Positions 30,992-41,800 of a stretch of DNA of 64,000 nt are shown here, one piece after another (position 1 is the first letter of the stretch; the number at the start of each line of letters is the position of its first letter). Made by a program: the position numbers and the translations under genes. The DNA lies in assembly GCA_902783165.1 (NCBI GenBank), contig CACZPU010000036.1, positions 1 to 64,000 on the forward strand, written 5' to 3'. The notes below the pieces were generated by a model, which saw only the letters and a list, made by a program, of their open reading frames with translations, made no database searches and had not been told where the DNA came from. This DNA is from an uncultured Prevotellaceae bacterium (GTDB lineage: Bacteria; Bacteroidota; Bacteroidia; Bacteroidales; Bacteroidaceae).

Positions 30992-33868
30992 ATGAATGAT
31001 ACAATATTGTTAAAGAATGTATGTGTTAATAATCTTAAGAATATATCTCTTGAGATTCCTCGCAATAAATTTATTGTTATAGCCGGTGTTTCTGGTTCTG
31101 GAAAATCATCACTTGCTTTTGATACTCTTTATGCGGAAGGACAACGTCGATATGTAGAATCGTTGTCAAGCTATGCTCGTCAGTTTCTTGGTAGGATGAG
31201 CAAACCCAAATGCGACTATATAAAAGGTATTCCACCAGCCATTGCTATTGAACAAAAGACAATATCGAAGAATCCACGATCTACTGTTGGAACAAGTACA
31301 GAGATTTATGAATATCTAAGGCTGCTCTTTGCACGTGTTGGCAAAACCTACTCTCCTATAAGTGGTTCAATTGTTAAAAAACATTCAACGGAAGACATAC
31401 TGTTGTGCCTTACTCAATTTAGTGTCGGAACAAAATTTGTTATCCTATCCCCTATTCATGTTCCAGAAGGTCGTACGTTGGAGCGTCAGTTGGAGATGTA
31501 CATAAAACAAGGGTATGTAAGGCTTTGTTACAAAGGTGATTATATTAGGATTGAAGAATTTCATAATTTATGTGCTGAAAGTGGAATTGTTGATATTGCT
31601 AATATATGTAATGACTCGAATCCTTTATGGCTGGTTATAGATAGATTGTCAGTAGACAATTCTCACGATGTGGTTTCTCGTATTGTAGATTCCTCGGAAA
31701 CTGCATTTTACGAAGGAAACGGTAATTGTCGTGTGACGATTCTTCCAAGTAATATCTCTTACGATTTTTCAGACAAATTTGAAGCGGACGGGATGTTTTT
31801 TGAAGAACCAAGTGACAATATGTTCTCTTTCAACTCGCCTCTTGGTGCATGCCCGGAATGTGAGGGTTTTGGCTCTGTAATTGGAATTGACGAGAAACTT
31901 GTGATACCCAACTCATCGTTAAGTGTTTATGATGGATGTGTCCAATGTTGGCATGGTGAGAAAATGAAAATGTGGCAAGATGAATTTTGCCGCAGAGCTG
32001 TCAAAGACAATTTCCCAATATTTGAGCCGTATTATAACCTTACCAATGTTCAAAAGTCAATGCTGTGGCACGGCTTGCCATCCGATTCAAAAGATTTGCA
32101 TCAGCAGGTTTCTATAGATGCATTCTTCCATATGGTCAAGGAAAACCAATATAAAATACAATATCGTGTGTTGTTGAGTCGTTATAGAGGAAAGACCACT
32201 TGTCCCAAATGCCATGGAACTCGATTGAAACCTGAGTCAGAATATGTCAAGATAAATGGAATGAGTATTTCAAATCTTGTTGAGATGCCCATTGGAAAGC
32301 TCCGAATGTGGTTCTCCAATTTAGAACTTGATGAACATGATAAGAATATTTCAAAAAGAATTGTCAAAGAGATAAATAACCGATTACAATTCCTTGTGGA
32401 TGTGGGACTTTCGTATCTTACGCTAAATAGACAGTCGAATACACTTTCTGGCGGAGAAAGCCAACGAATAAACCTTACGACATCGCTTGGTTCCAGTCTG
32501 GTTGGTTCATTGTATATCCTTGACGAACCGAGCATCGGTCTACATTCAAGAGATACATTCAGGTTAATTCATGTATTGAAAGAACTGCAGAGTCTAGGCA
32601 ATACTGTTATTGTCGTGGAGCATGATGAAGATATCATACGCTCTGCTGACTATCTTATTGATGTTGGTCCAGATGCCGGTACTAATGGCGGACAAATAGT
32701 ATTTCAAGGGAATGTTTCGGAATTGGTGGAGAAAAATGTTGATATGATAAATAAATATCCGAATAGTTATACCATTAAATATTTGACAAGGAATGAATTA
32801 ATTGAAGTTCCCCAAAATCGCCGTCCGTGGAACTTTTGCATTGAATTAAAAGGTTGTAGAATGAACAATCTCAAAGGTTTAGATGTGAAATTTCCTCTGA
32901 ATGTGCTGACTGTAGTCACTGGTGTGTCAGGTAGTGGAAAATCCTCACTTGTTAAAGGAATTCTCTACCCTGCTTTGAAACGACATTTGAATGAGGTCGC
33001 AGACATGCCTGGTGAATATGTGTCACTTGGAGGCGACTGGAATCGGATACATCATGCTGAACTAATCGACCAGAATCCTATTGGAAAAAGCACCCGAAGC
33101 AATCCGGCCACTTATGTTAAAGCCTATGATGCAATACGTCAATTGTTTGCAGAACAAGCATTGTCCAAGCAAATGGGCTTTACAGCACAGCATTTCTCGT
33201 TTAATACCGATGGCGGAAGATGTGATGAATGTAAAGGTGCTGGAGTGATTACTGTAGAAATGCAGTTTATGGCAGATATTGAACTTGAGTGCGATTCTTG
33301 TCATGGACAACGGTTTAAACGTGACGTGTTGGATGTCAAATATAGGGGGAAGAATATATATGAGGTGTTGGAAATGACAGTGAGTGAGGCAATTTACTTC
33401 TTCAGTAATGTTGAAGACGATAAGAACAAGTTGATTTGTCGTCAGATTGTTGAGAGGCTTAGTCCATTACAGGAAGTTGGATTGGGCTATATCAAGTTAG
33501 GACAGAATTCTTCTACACTGTCAGGAGGCGAAAACCAGCGTGTTAAACTGGCTTATTATATTGGTCAAGAAAAACCAGAGACAACATTGTTTATCTTTGA
33601 TGAGCCTACTACAGGATTGCATTTTCATGATATCAACCGTTTACTTCATGCTTTCTATAAGTTGATAAACAAAGGTCATTCAATTATTGTGATTGAACAC
33701 AATATGGAAATTATCAAGTGCGCCGATTATCTGATAGATTTAGGTCCTGAGGGCGGCGATCTTGGTGGTAATTTGGTTTGTAGTGGAACTCCTGAACAAG
33801 TTGCTGCTAACGCTACTAGTATTACGGGTGAGTTCCTTAAACCCTTCATTATGGGCAGCCAAATTTGA
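30992..33868 (+). CDS. uvrA: Excinuclease ABC subunit UvrA
   Basis: UvrA is the damage-sensing ABC ATPase of nucleotide excision repair. Two ATPase modules are present: Walker [14 protein letters not shown] (32-44) with the first signature LSGGESQRI, and [13 protein letters not shown] with LSGGENQRV. The C-terminal zinc finger is intact ([10 protein letters not shown]...[10 protein letters not shown]). In the first zinc module the usual first Cys pair is replaced (FEADG), while CPEC (287-290) is followed by CVQC (316-319). Length 958 is normal. Bacteroidetes often carry more than one UvrA paralogue; this may or may not be the main one. It converges with the AAA-CYTH gene. Confidence 0.93.
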   Translation: MNDTILLKNVCVNNLKNISLEIPRNKFIVIAGVSGSGKSSLAFDTLYAEGQRRYVESLSSYARQFLGRMSKPKCDYIKGIPPAIAIEQKTISKNPRSTVGTSTEIYEYLRLLFARVGKTYSPISGSIVKKHSTEDILLCLTQFSVGTKFVILSPIHVPEGRTLERQLEMYIKQGYVRLCYKGDYIRIEEFHNLCAESGIVDIANICNDSNPLWLVIDRLSVDNSHDVVSRIVDSSETAFYEGNGNCRVTILPSNISYDFSDKFEADGMFFEEPSDNMFSFNSPLGACPECEGFGSVIGIDEKLVIPNSSLSVYDGCVQCWHGEKMKMWQDEFCRRAVKDNFPIFEPYYNLTNVQKSMLWHGLPSDSKDLHQQVSIDAFFHMVKENQYKIQYRVLLSRYRGKTTCPKCHGTRLKPESEYVKINGMSISNLVEMPIGKLRMWFSNLELDEHDKNISKRIVKEINNRLQFLVDVGLSYLTLNRQSNTLSGGESQRINLTTSLGSSLVGSLYILDEPSIGLHSRDTFRLIHVLKELQSLGNTVIVVEHDEDIIRSADYLIDVGPDAGTNGGQIVFQGNVSELVEKNVDMINKYPNSYTIKYLTRNELIEVPQNRRPWNFCIELKGCRMNNLKGLDVKFPLNVLTVVTGVSGSGKSSLVKGILYPALKRHLNEVADMPGEYVSLGGDWNRIHHAELIDQNPIGKSTRSNPATYVKAYDAIRQLFAEQALSKQMGFTAQHFSFNTDGGRCDECKGAGVITVEMQFMADIELECDSCHGQRFKRDVLDVKYRGKNIYEVLEMTVSEAIYFFSNVEDDKNKLICRQIVERLSPLQEVGLGYIKLGQNSSTLSGGENQRVKLAYYIGQEKPETTLFIFDEPTTGLHFHDINRLLHAFYKLINKGHSIIVIEHNMEIIKCADYLIDLGPEGGDLGGNLVCSGTPEQVAANATSITGEFLKPFIMGSQI

Positions 33869-33889
33869 GTGAACTCATCTTGCTCTACC

Positions 33890-34990
33890 TTATTTCCTTA
33901 ATGCGATGTTGTAGTTGTAATACCTGTCGTTACCAGTAATGTCTTCTAGAACTTTGATGAACGGCGGAAATTTCACAGATTCCTTAGCAGCAACACCTTT
34001 TGTCTCAAGTATCATTAAATTTGAAATAGGCTTGATGTAGCTGTCGAGTTCGAAATACTGCCCTTTCCAAATAAAGCTCTTGCGCAGTTTCTGTATGGTT
34101 TGGCGGTATGGGTCGGCCTGTTGGAGGAGCGATTCGTAGAGGTTGTTGCTCACTTGGCGCTCTGTTTCCAAAATTTCGTTTCCTTCGGTACGCTTTTTGG
34201 TCGTGTGTACATTAACGAATTTTCCTTGCCATCCACGACGACGCAATCGTATTTCGCAGCCAGGTTCGGCTACAAGATAGGTCTGTGTGATTTCACTCTC
34301 TATGCAGTCGGGAATCTCACCAATCAATTCTACAATATATTTTCTTTCCTCTTCTATGGGCTGTGGAAGTTCTAATACGTTGGAAATCTCTTTGATTACA
34401 CGATTAAGTTTTTTGTCAAAATCGTCGTGATTGTTGATAACTCGCAAATGTGGATGTCCTGTCCATGCCTTAATCACTTTTTTGTCCAATTCACGAGCAA
34501 TTCGCAAACCTTCTTCGTTTACTTGCTCGTAGCGTGTGGAATTGGTGGCCACTGTGTAGTACTGCTCTGCTCCATCGGCAGCAGAAACAAGGTGGAGAAC
34601 GGCATCGTATCGTTCTCTAAGCTGGTTCGAGTTGGTGTTTTCTTTGCTGGTGATTTCTTCCCACATCTCTGGTGTCATGTATGCAGAGATGTCCATGGTA
34701 CCACGGTCGCAAACAATCAAAGTGGGTTTGGTACATGTTTCTGCCAGTCGCGTAAATTCATCTTCCAACACCAATTGGGTCCTTAATATTGCGCGTTCTC
34801 CTTCGTAATAAAGATCACGGTTTGGTGTAAGATAATTCCACCCACCCAAACTGTATAATGTCGGAACTTCGGGAATTGTGAAAACTTTGTATCCTAGACT
34901 GGAGAAATGCTCAATAATTCTAACTAGTGCAGTTGTCTTGCCAGCGCATGGTCCACCTGTGAGAACGATTTTCCTGATATGATTATTCAT
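33890..34990 (-). CDS. AAA-family ATPase fused to a CYTH-like domain (Ttd14-like)
   Basis: Residues 1-200 form a P-loop kinase/ATPase domain with Walker A GGPCAGKTTAL (12-22) and ILIVCDRGTMDISAY-like core (TLIVCDRGTMDIS). The C-terminal part from about residue 213 looks like a CYTH triphosphate-tunnel domain: EEERKYIVEL gives the ExExK entry motif, followed by charged strands (EIRLRRRGWQG, KKRTEGNEILETERQV, LETKGV). The same two-domain order occurs in the animal TRPL translocation defect protein 14. Bacterial function is unknown; a nucleotide or polyphosphate substrate is plausible. It has its own promoter and stands divergent from uxaB. Confidence 0.72.
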   Translation of the reverse strand: MNNHIRKIVLTGGPCAGKTTALVRIIEHFSSLGYKVFTIPEVPTLYSLGGWNYLTPNRDLYYEGERAILRTQLVLEDEFTRLAETCTKPTLIVCDRGTMDISAYMTPEMWEEITSKENTNSNQLRERYDAVLHLVSAADGAEQYYTVATNSTRYEQVNEEGLRIARELDKKVIKAWTGHPHLRVINNHDDFDKKLNRVIKEISNVLELPQPIEEERKYIVELIGEIPDCIESEITQTYLVAEPGCEIRLRRRGWQGKFVNVHTTKKRTEGNEILETERQVSNNLYESLLQQADPYRQTIQKLRKSFIWKGQYFELDSYIKPISNLMILETKGVAAKESVKFPPFIKVLEDITGNDRYYNYNIALRK

Positions 34991-35031
34991 TATTTGTTTC
35001 TTCTTTGAGATGCTTGGCTATTATTTGCATA

Positions 35032-35063
35032 CAAAGATAATACAAAGTTTTTATCTTCGCAAA
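35032..35063 (-). promoter_or_regulatory. Promoter of the AAA-CYTH gene
   Basis: On the minus strand TTTG (35063-35060), 20 bases, then TATCTTTG (35039-35032) match the Bacteroidetes consensus, about 41 bases upstream of the ATG. Confidence 0.7.
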
Positions 35064-35115
35064 CCTTTACGTTTATTTAACGCACTTATATATCTTATTA
35101 TATGCAATAATTATT

Positions 35116-35123
35116 TATCTTTG
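35116..35123 (+). promoter_or_regulatory. Candidate -7 element of uxaB
   Basis: TATCTTTG fits TAnnTTTG about 41 bases before the uxaB ATG. The -33 element is weak. The box lies 52 bases from the end of the divergent promoter of the AAA-CYTH gene. Confidence 0.5.
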
Positions 35124-35164
35124 CAATAATTTTATGAAACTTATAAAATACATCAAAACAAATC

Positions 35165-36649
35165 ATGAAAAAATTACATGCATTGAACAAGCAGACAGCT
35201 CCAAAGAGTGTCATGCCTGAGAGAATCATCCAGTTTGGAGAAGGAAATTTCCTACGCGCTTTCGTTGATTGGATTGTGTGGAATATGGACGCAAAGACCA
35301 ATTTTAATGGTAGTGTTGTAGTAGTTCAGCCTATAGAACGCGGTATGGTAGACTGGCTTAATGGCCAAGATTGTTTGTATCATGTGAATTTGCAGGGACG
35401 TTTGAACGGAGAAGCTGTCAATTCACTGGAGCGCATAGATGTGATAAGCCGTGCTTTAAATCCTTATTCCCAGAATGCAGCATTCATGGCTTTGGCTGAG
35501 CAACCTGAGATTCGTTTTGTCATTTCCAATACGACAGAAGCAGGAATCGCATTTGATGATACTTGCAAACTGGCCGATGCTCCTGCCTCAAGCTATCCAG
35601 GAAAACTTGTCCAACTCCTCTATCGTCGTTTTAAGACATTTGAAGGTGACCCGACAAAGGGACTTATCATTATGCCATGTGAATTGATTTTCTTGAATGG
35701 TCATCATCTGAAGGAATGCATCTTTAAATACATTGAACTCTGGAAAGATGATTTTGGCGCAGACTATTCTGCATTTAAGGAGTGGGTTACCAAATATAAT
35801 TATGTCTGTGCAACTCTTGTTGACCGTATTGTACCAGGATTTCCACGAAAGGAAATTGCTGATATTCAGCAAAAAGTTGGCTATAAGGATAATCTTGTTG
35901 TTCAGGCCGAAATTTTCCATCTTTGGGTTATTGAGAAGCCGGAGAACATGGATATCGAGACATTGCGCGATGAATTTCCTGCAGAGAAAGCAGGATTGCA
36001 TGTTCTTATTGCAGAAAGCGAGAAACCATACCATGAGCGTAAGGTTACCTTGCTGAATGGCCCACATACAGTTCTTTCACCAGTCGCTTATCTGAGCGGT
36101 GTGAATATTGTTCGCGATGCCTGCAACCATGAAGTGATAGGAAAATATATACATAAGGTTCAGTTCGAAGAGCTAATGGAGACTCTCAATCTTCCTATGG
36201 ATGAACTGAAACAGTTTGCTGGTGATGTTCTTGAGCGTTTCAACAACCCTTATGTTGACCACCAAGTGACTAGTATCATGCTGAACTCATTTCCCAAATT
36301 CCAGGCCCGTGATCTTCCCGGTGTAAAGGTATATCTTGAGCGTAAGGGAGAATTGCCAAAGGGACTTGTTCTTGGTCTTGCGGCCATTATTACTTATTAC
36401 AAGGGTGGCAAACGTGCTGACGGTGCAGAGATTGTTCCAAATGATGCACAAGAAATCATGGACTTATTGAAGAATCTTTGGGCAACAGGCGATACTCGTA
36501 AGGTTGCAGAGGGTGTGCTTGGTGCAACCTTCATCTGGGGTGAACATGGTGATTTGAATACAATTCCAGGTCTTACCGATATGGTAACAGGTTTCCTGAA
36601 CGATATTCAGTCGAAAGGAATGTTGGAGACAGTAAAGAGCATTCTCTAA
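35165..36649 (+). CDS. uxaB: Tagaturonate reductase (altronate oxidoreductase)
   Basis: UxaB reduces D-tagaturonate to D-altronate with NADH in galacturonate breakdown. The 494-residue protein belongs to the mannitol dehydrogenase-type family: MPERIIQFGEGNFLRAFVDWIV at the N-terminus is the dinucleotide-binding region, CATLVDRIVPGFP and NGPHTVLSPVAYLSG are core family motifs. It stands alone; uxaC and uxaA are not adjacent. A sugar kinase of KdgK type at the right edge of the window could act later in the same pathway. A strong hairpin terminator follows. Confidence 0.92.
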   Translation: MKKLHALNKQTAPKSVMPERIIQFGEGNFLRAFVDWIVWNMDAKTNFNGSVVVVQPIERGMVDWLNGQDCLYHVNLQGRLNGEAVNSLERIDVISRALNPYSQNAAFMALAEQPEIRFVISNTTEAGIAFDDTCKLADAPASSYPGKLVQLLYRRFKTFEGDPTKGLIIMPCELIFLNGHHLKECIFKYIELWKDDFGADYSAFKEWVTKYNYVCATLVDRIVPGFPRKEIADIQQKVGYKDNLVVQAEIFHLWVIEKPENMDIETLRDEFPAEKAGLHVLIAESEKPYHERKVTLLNGPHTVLSPVAYLSGVNIVRDACNHEVIGKYIHKVQFEELMETLNLPMDELKQFAGDVLERFNNPYVDHQVTSIMLNSFPKFQARDLPGVKVYLERKGELPKGLVLGLAAIITYYKGGKRADGAEIVPNDAQEIMDLLKNLWATGDTRKVAEGVLGATFIWGEHGDLNTIPGLTDMVTGFLNDIQSKGMLETVKSIL

Positions 36650-36662
36650 TAAACTCTTTTAT

Positions 36663-36710
36663 AAAAATGAGCGGGGCACTTGCTAAAGGTAGGTGTCCCG
36701 CTCATTTTTT
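36663..36710 (+). terminator. Bidirectional terminator between uxaB and the cupin gene
   Basis: AATGAGCGGG (36666-36675) pairs with CCCGCTCATT (36697-36706). Flanking A and T runs extend the stem, and GCAC/GTGT continue it inward. Runs of T on both strands suit the convergent arrangement. Confidence 0.85.
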
Positions 36711-36714
36711 GAAT

Positions 36715-37050
36715 TTATTTCTTGTGGGTTGGAACAATAGCGAGATAAACAATATCCTCATTTCCTCGATTATGCATGCTGTGATTGTGTCCTTCTGGAC
36801 AATAATGGGCTTGACCAGCTTTTACTACTTCTTCGGTGTCGTCGTATTTAAACGTTGCCTCACCGCTAATGATATATGCGATCTCGCTACTACCATCGTG
36901 AGAATGGTGACCAGAAGAAGCGCCTGGTTTCAAACGACTAAACATAATCTTGTTGTTCTCATCGATATAGTCGCGAGAATCCAACTCTCCTACTCCACCT
37001 TTAAAATTGAATTTCTTCTCTTCTGGAATGTTGTTAAAATCAATAACCAT
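36715..37050 (-). CDS. Cupin-domain protein
   Basis: This 111-residue single-domain cupin has the two cupin motifs. Motif 1 is PGASSGHHSHDGSSEIAYIISGEA, with likely metal ligands H49, H51 and E56; motif 2 is the AHYCPEGHNHSMHN region with H90. Small cupins bind a metal and may act as isomerases, dioxygenases or sensors; the substrate cannot be told from sequence. It stands alone, with its own promoter whose -33 element lies inside the upstream operon's terminator hairpin. Confidence 0.85.
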   Translation of the reverse strand: MVIDFNNIPEEKKFNFKGGVGELDSRDYIDENNKIMFSRLKPGASSGHHSHDGSSEIAYIISGEATFKYDDTEEVVKAGQAHYCPEGHNHSMHNRGNEDIVYLAIVPTHKK

Positions 37051-37093
37051 AATTGGAAAATATAATTTGAGTTTGTATTAATATATTATGCTA

Positions 37094-37124
37094 CAAAGTT
37101 AAACAAAAAATCGGATAACGCAAA
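37094..37124 (-). promoter_or_regulatory. Promoter of the cupin gene
   Basis: On the minus strand TTTG (37124-37121), 19 bases, then TAACTTTG (37101-37094). The -33 element sits in the loop side of the terminator hairpin at 37105-37141. Confidence 0.68.
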
Positions 37125-37141
37125 GCGATACCCGATTTTTT
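37105..37141 (-). terminator. Terminator of the TonB-receptor/lipoprotein operon
   Basis: AAAAAATCGG and CCGATTTTTT pair around an inner imperfect stem with CGC/GCG. It follows the lipoprotein stop by 21 bases and ends in T-rich sequence on the minus strand. Confidence 0.75.
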
Positions 37142-37161
37142 GTTTACTAATTACTGACTAT

Positions 37162-38874
37162 TTATCTTATCTTTCCATTTACAGAGAACACATACGCTTC
37201 CTTCTGATTGGTTTCGTAAGTGTCTTTGTATTTGGTAAGTTTGCCATAAAGCACTACTTTGTCGCCTACTGCAATCTGGTCGTCTGCTTCAGTCCAATGC
37301 TTGTTGCCAAGCCAATAGACACGGTATGCTTCAAAGTCTTTCGAGTAGTCCTTATAGTATGTTCCATCGTCAGATATCCAGAATACTCCGTAGCCATTTT
37401 GTGCACCAAATTCTCCATTATTGGCAATTGAGGATACAATACCTTTAACAAACACATTTTCTGTTCCACCATCGTTGATATAGTTCATGGCTGCAGCAAT
37501 ATCGAATGGATGACGGTAAGAACCTTCAATGTTTACACGGTCCATACTTGTTTGTGCATTCAATGTGATGAGTTCGCTTCCCTGGTCAAATTCAAGTGTT
37601 CCTTGGTAGTTCTTAAGATTTCCTTTTATGAGTACTACGTCTCCAATCTGAATGTCGTCTTTAGATGTATACTGTTCCCCATTGAAACTCTTTGAACTGT
37701 AAACCTGAAGTTCTTCGTCTTGGTTACCATCCGCGGAAATATAATAGGTGAGGCTCCAATATTTAGTGTTCAATGTCGCTGCACGACTAACGACACCCTT
37801 GACGTAAACATCGGTTGCTCCAGTCTTTGCAACTTCAAGTGCAGCGGTCACATTATATGGATCATCTATAGTTCCTGTCCCTGTTGGAGGATTTGACAAT
37901 CCCTTCTGTTTAAAAGTGAATGGCATTTCTGTGGACATTGTCTTGCCGCTTTGGGCATCATATGAGTTGGACGAAAAATTGATGGTACCCGTTCTGGCTT
38001 TGGATGGATTTGCTGCTACAATGAATTTCACGATAGCAGTATCAGCAGGGTTCGGTTCAAATAGTGTAGGAACACCAGGCTTGTAACTAGTTCCTTCGTA
38101 TGTAATCCAACTCTTACAATCATCAGCAATACTGGGATATGCCCCACTTCCTTTATAGGTGGTAATCACTTCAATAACACCACCCTTTTTTTCTACAGTT
38201 ACATTTTCACTAATTATTTTAAGCAATGATTTTTCTATACTGATAACTGTGACATCAACCAGCTCAACAGTTCCATTATAAGTTTTCTTTGGGCCTTCAA
38301 TCGTCACAATGTCACCTACTTCGATATTGAGGCTCTTGAGGGCATCATTCCTCAGTTTGCCATCGGCATCGGCAGTTCCGTAAATGTAGACCTCTCCTGT
38401 TTCATCAGCAAGATACCAGTTGCCATATGGAGAAACATTGGTAATCTTAGTAACCTTACCCTTTACTCGGAATTGCTTGCCATCGGGACCGGCGATAACA
38501 TCTGCGCATGTGGCGTCTGATGGAGCAATCAAACCTTGCTGAACATTAATGTTTTGTATTTTTCCCGCACATGAGAGGTGAATTTCTGTTACTTGACCAA
38601 ATTCTCCTTTACCAGCCGAGAAAGTTATTCTGCTCTCACCAGCAGAACCAGATGTTGGGCTTACGGTAAGCCATGAAGGTATTTCGTCAACATTAATAGA
38701 CCAACTGTCAGATGCTTTGACCGTAATATCTGCAGAACCTCCATTCAAATCTAATGTAACATAGGAAGATGACAAACGTACCTCATCAAGGTATGTAGGA
38801 TTGTTATCATCAGAGCAGCTTACCTGGATAGTAAGAACTGCCAAAACAATCGGGATTAAATATTTCAGTTTCAT
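37162..38874 (-). CDS. Surface lipoprotein with BACON and OB-fold repeats
   Basis: A lipoprotein signal ends at C20 (LTIQVSC) and is followed by SDDNN, an acidic stretch resembling the Bacteroidetes surface-export signal. Residues 30-115 form a BACON domain (SWLTVSPTSGSAGESRITFSA), 118-215 an OB-fold domain (FRVKGKVTKI..YLADETGEVYIYG), 215-325 a second BACON-like domain, and 330-440 and 445-570 two more OB-like domains (DVYVKGVVS, NVFVKGIVS). It begins 17 bases after the TonB receptor gene, so it is probably that receptor's surface partner. BACON domains often bind glycans or mucin; the OB domains suggest a different or added ligand. Confidence 0.82.
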   Translation of the reverse strand: MKLKYLIPIVLAVLTIQVSCSDDNNPTYLDEVRLSSSYVTLDLNGGSADITVKASDSWSINVDEIPSWLTVSPTSGSAGESRITFSAGKGEFGQVTEIHLSCAGKIQNINVQQGLIAPSDATCADVIAGPDGKQFRVKGKVTKITNVSPYGNWYLADETGEVYIYGTADADGKLRNDALKSLNIEVGDIVTIEGPKKTYNGTVELVDVTVISIEKSLLKIISENVTVEKKGGVIEVITTYKGSGAYPSIADDCKSWITYEGTSYKPGVPTLFEPNPADTAIVKFIVAANPSKARTGTINFSSNSYDAQSGKTMSTEMPFTFKQKGLSNPPTGTGTIDDPYNVTAALEVAKTGATDVYVKGVVSRAATLNTKYWSLTYYISADGNQDEELQVYSSKSFNGEQYTSKDDIQIGDVVLIKGNLKNYQGTLEFDQGSELITLNAQTSMDRVNIEGSYRHPFDIAAAMNYINDGGTENVFVKGIVSSIANNGEFGAQNGYGVFWISDDGTYYKDYSKDFEAYRVYWLGNKHWTEADDQIAVGDKVVLYGKLTKYKDTYETNQKEAYVFSVNGKIR

Positions 38875-38891
38875 ATTTGTATAGTCTTATA

Positions 38892-41800
38892 TTAGTTGAA
38901 AATGTACTTTATACCTACGGAAGCATACCAGCATTGGCCAATGGCATGGTTAGGAATCCATGTCTTGTTCTCAGGAGCAACAGCTTTCGGAGTAGAGAAT
39001 GTAGCATAGCCCTGTCCATCAACGCCCTCGTACTTGAGAATGCGTCCTTCGTTGAGAGCGGGATTCATGTACTTGCTGACACCCCAGCTTGAGCTGAAGA
39101 AGTTAAGTACGTTTTTCATATCAAGACTGAGTTGCAGTCTGTGTTTTGTCTTTCCCCAATTCACCTTGAAATCATGTTTATAGCTGAAATCAATACGGTG
39201 TACCCATGGATTGTAAATGCTGTATGCTTCGGCGTATTCGCCCTGATGCTTCTTAAGATAGCTGTCGTTGTGTACAAATTCCATGAAACGATTCTTGTCA
39301 TTATCTGATATGAAGCGGAACTGATTGTTTAGCACTTCCTCGTCTGTTGGAATATAAATGGCATCGTAATTATAACCATCGCCATTCATGTCATTGGCCA
39401 TCATGTATGAATAGTTATAACCACCACGCCACGTCTCGTAAATGAAACTGTAATGATTGCCACTCTTGTCGTGGATGGTCGCATTGGCAACAAAACGGTC
39501 TGGAGTGACATATTGAGAATTGTGTAACTTGATGTTGTTGGGACCTTCTGAAGTTGGAACATAGGTGAAAGCCGACTCTGCTGCTGAACCAGGCATACCA
39601 GTGACTTCTTTAGAGGCGGTTCGTGTATATGCAGCCATCAAACTAATCCATTCTGCAGGTTGTAGATTAACCATGAAATTGGCAGACCATCCATAACCAC
39701 GACTTGTATTCTCTAAGACAAATGCCTTCGTTTCTGTCCGGAAATCGGATGGATATATGGGTCTATTATCTACACCATTGAACCGAGCAAAACCGCCAAC
39801 ATTTGGAATACTCCAATCTGAAATACAAACGGCATTGATTGTCTTGTTGAAAATACCTTCAACGGTTACAGTGAATGGGAATGGAACAGGCAACTGATAG
39901 TCAACGGCCAAGGAAGTCTTCCATACCTGTGGCATCTTGAATTTCGGGTCAACTGCAGATATTGATGATGGTACAGTACCGTCATCAGGATTTACTGTTG
40001 ATGGAAATCCCATGTCGAACAGTTTGTCACGTAATGCAGCTATATTGGCATTGCCATTGGCGTCTGTAGCCAAACCGCCTTTGAACTGTGTCATGATTTC
40101 TGTCATGTCTGGATATTTTTCTCTGACTGCAGAAGGCAGATTGTTGTATTTGGTAGATGGCCCAAGTTGAGCTTGATATTGTACCAGACCTCCATTGGTA
40201 GGCATGTTTGTAAAGAATACAAGAGGTAGGCGCCCTGAGAATAAACCTGTACCACCACGTACTTTGAGAGTTTTGTTACCAAGAACGTCCCATGTAAAAC
40301 CAAGACGTGGAGACAAAGTCAGGCTTGAAGAAGGCCATTTTCCAGTGTCAATATGACGAATAGATCCATTATTGTTGTTGTAATTCAATGCCAAAATGGC
40401 GTTGTTGGTCATCAAATCGTTATTGTTGAAGAACAAACCGTCGAAACGTATGCCATATGTCAGTTTGAACCTGTTATTTACATTCCAGTCATCCTGTGCA
40501 TAGAGGCCGGCTTTGTTGAATTGAACACGGGCTGCTGGCTTAGACTCACCGTCATAGCCGTAAGTAAGACAAACCACTTCTGGAGTTGCTCCATTAATGA
40601 AATCCTCAATGCTCTTGTATCTGTAGTATCCTGTACCATTACGCATATACTGGTTGTCTGCCATCTGATGCTCGAATGTAAGACCGGCTGTAATTTTATG
40701 ATTTGCAACATAGTAGGTAATATCGTCCTTTACATTCCATATGGTGTTGTGCACGGCATTGTTCCATGTGAATAGTTCATATCCAAGAGCCATATAGTTA
40801 GCGGTATTGCCTGTTCCGTCGAGAATGTCAATGAATGGGAATTCTGATGAATCAGAACCTCTCACATCATCAAGTTTAGAATATGTAGCAAGGAACTGGT
40901 TTGAAATTTTATCAGAAAGTCTACTATTCAGGTCAAGAGAGAAAGAGTGAACCAAGTTGTCCATACTGTACATTGAGTTGGCGAAGGACATCGAATACTG
41001 CGACATTCGACTGTAGGCCGAGCGTTCTCCTCCGTCCATAGATGATGCATTAGGCGAATTCCAATAATTATTCTTGGTATAGTTGTAGCGTAATGCCAAA
41101 TGATGCATGTCATTGATGTTCCAGTCAAGACGAGCCAGAATCTTGTAGTTGCTCTCATCTGCAGGGAAGTTTGTATATGAACCAGTGTTGTATCCATATT
41201 TGTTTTTCACAAATTCTGAAACCATTTGTAGGTCTCTGAGTGTTGTTCGGGACAGATAGTTGTCTGGATCAGCTTCTCCGTTTTCTGTACCTCTCCAACG
41301 GTTGACTATAGTTGGCGACTTTATCATCTCACCATTTACAAAGAAGAACAGTTTGTTTTTAATGATAGGGCCTCCCAATGTGAAACCGTAAGTTGTGGTT
41401 TGGCTTTTGGCACGAGCACCGTTGATTTGCTCGCGGTCAATGGCATCTCCCTGCATGTTTTCGTTTTGGTGATAAACATAAGCACTGCCTTTAAAAGTGT
41501 TGGTTCCTGATTTCGTAATGGCATTGACACCACCACCAATGAAGTTTGTCTCGCGAACATCAAACGGTGAAATCACAACTTGAAGTTCTTCAATAGCATC
41601 AATAGATATGGGATTACCACCACCAGGAAGGTTCGAACTTAAACCAAAGTTGTTGTTAAAGTTGGCTCCGTCGACGGTGAAATTGGCTGTGCGTCCGTCT
41701 GTTCCGGCAAAACTCATACCATTTCCTCCATAAGGAGAAAGGCGTGTTACATCAGTGATGCTTCTACTAACTGTAGGCAGATTGGTTATTTGAGCATTGT

